Below are positions 6,487-6,593 of a stretch of 6,593 nt of DNA, piece after piece. A program made the position numbers and the translations under genes. Positions within the stretch are counted from its first letter, which is position 1. Each line of letters begins with the position of its first letter. Source of the stretch: Candidatus Omnitrophota bacterium (GTDB lineage Bacteria > Omnitrophota > Gorgyraeia > Pluralincolimonadales > Pluralincolimonadaceae); the NCBI GenBank assembly GCA_020061685.1, contig JAGUXU010000109.1:1-6593 (forward strand). Direction: 5' to 3'. The notes below the pieces were generated by a model. It was not told the origin of the DNA. It was given only the letters and a program-made list of their open reading frames with translations, and did not search any database.

Positions 6487-6593
6487 ATGAAGACCCCAAG
6501 CGATATCAGGAAATTGCTTCCCAAGAGAAAGCCGGATACCCATAAAAATGATTACGGGCACGTATTTATCATCGCGGGCTCTGTCGGCATGAC
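6487..6593 (+). CDS. nnrD: ADP-dependent NAD(P)H-hydrate dehydratase NnrD, 3'-truncated by the window edge
   Basis: NnrD removes the water added to damaged NADH or NADPH (the S-hydrate form), restoring the cofactor, in an ATP- or ADP-driven reaction. Only the first 35 codons are present. They show the family start: LLPKRKPDTHKNDYGHVFII followed by AGSVGMT, the nucleotide-binding entry of the ribokinase-like fold (usually LPxRxxxxHKGxxGxVLxIAGSxGMTGA). The ATG at 6487 is 7 bases after acpS, and the purine-rich AGGAAAAGG at 6467-6475 is a good ribosome binding site. The dehydratase begins only about ten residues into the protein. There is therefore no room for the NnrE epimerase (YjeF_N) domain that is often fused ahead of it, and this looks like a stand-alone NnrD. 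A later NnrE fusion cannot be excluded but would be unusual. Confidence 0.85.
   Translation, partial: MKTPSDIRKLLPKRKPDTHKNDYGHVFIIAGSVGM

Noticed and set aside
1..6593. A new defence, mobile or secretion system, CRISPR array, tRNA or riboswitch
   Set aside because: Nearly all of the sequence is accounted for by recognised housekeeping genes, and no repeats, clover-leaf structures, transposase motifs or long untranslated leaders were seen.

Overview
The window is a dense, all-plus-strand block of bacterial housekeeping genes. In order these are tilS (start outside the window), ftsH, folP, cdaA, a short cdaR/YbbR gene, pdxJ, acpS and the first 35 codons of nnrD. Every gene except the YbbR protein is recognised from strongly conserved family motifs. 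No rRNA, tRNA, CRISPR array, insertion sequence, prophage or toxin gene was found. I see no evidence for a wholly new system; the unusual points are domain architecture, local gene order and small sequence deviations.

Organism: a Gram-negative-type, deep-branching bacterium is likely, with moderately high G+C and heavy use of ATA (Ile) and AGG (Arg) codons. From memory, an order tilS-ftsH-folP-cdaA-ybbR-(glmM)-pdxJ-acpS-nnr resembles that of Deltaproteobacteria-like lineages and uncultured groups such as Omnitrophota or Elusimicrobiota. Omnitrophota is my best guess from gene order and codon style, but this is inference and cannot be confirmed from the window.

Layout: tilS ends at 994. The 62-base gap that follows is the only real intergenic region. 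It holds a weak hairpin and a strong-looking extended -10 promoter (TTGCCT, 18 bases, TATAAT preceded by TGA), followed by an AAAGGA ribosome binding site for ftsH. From ftsH onward the genes are packed: folP overlaps ftsH by 26 bases, cdaA overlaps folP by 8, cdaR overlaps cdaA by 8, pdxJ follows after 15 bases, acpS overlaps pdxJ in an ATGA, and nnrD follows after 7 bases. This reads as one transcript with translational coupling at most junctions.

Functionally the run joins tRNA-Ile2 decoding (TilS), membrane protein quality control (FtsH), folate synthesis (FolP), cyclic di-AMP synthesis and its membrane partner (CdaA, CdaR), pyridoxine phosphate synthesis (PdxJ), acyl carrier protein activation (AcpS) and nicotinamide cofactor repair (NnrD). 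Points worth a second look are: a roughly 125-residue N-terminal extension on FolP, a minimal one-domain CdaR, absence of glmM beside cdaA-cdaR, a DGG instead of DGA motif in CdaA, and a short insertion just before Walker B in FtsH.
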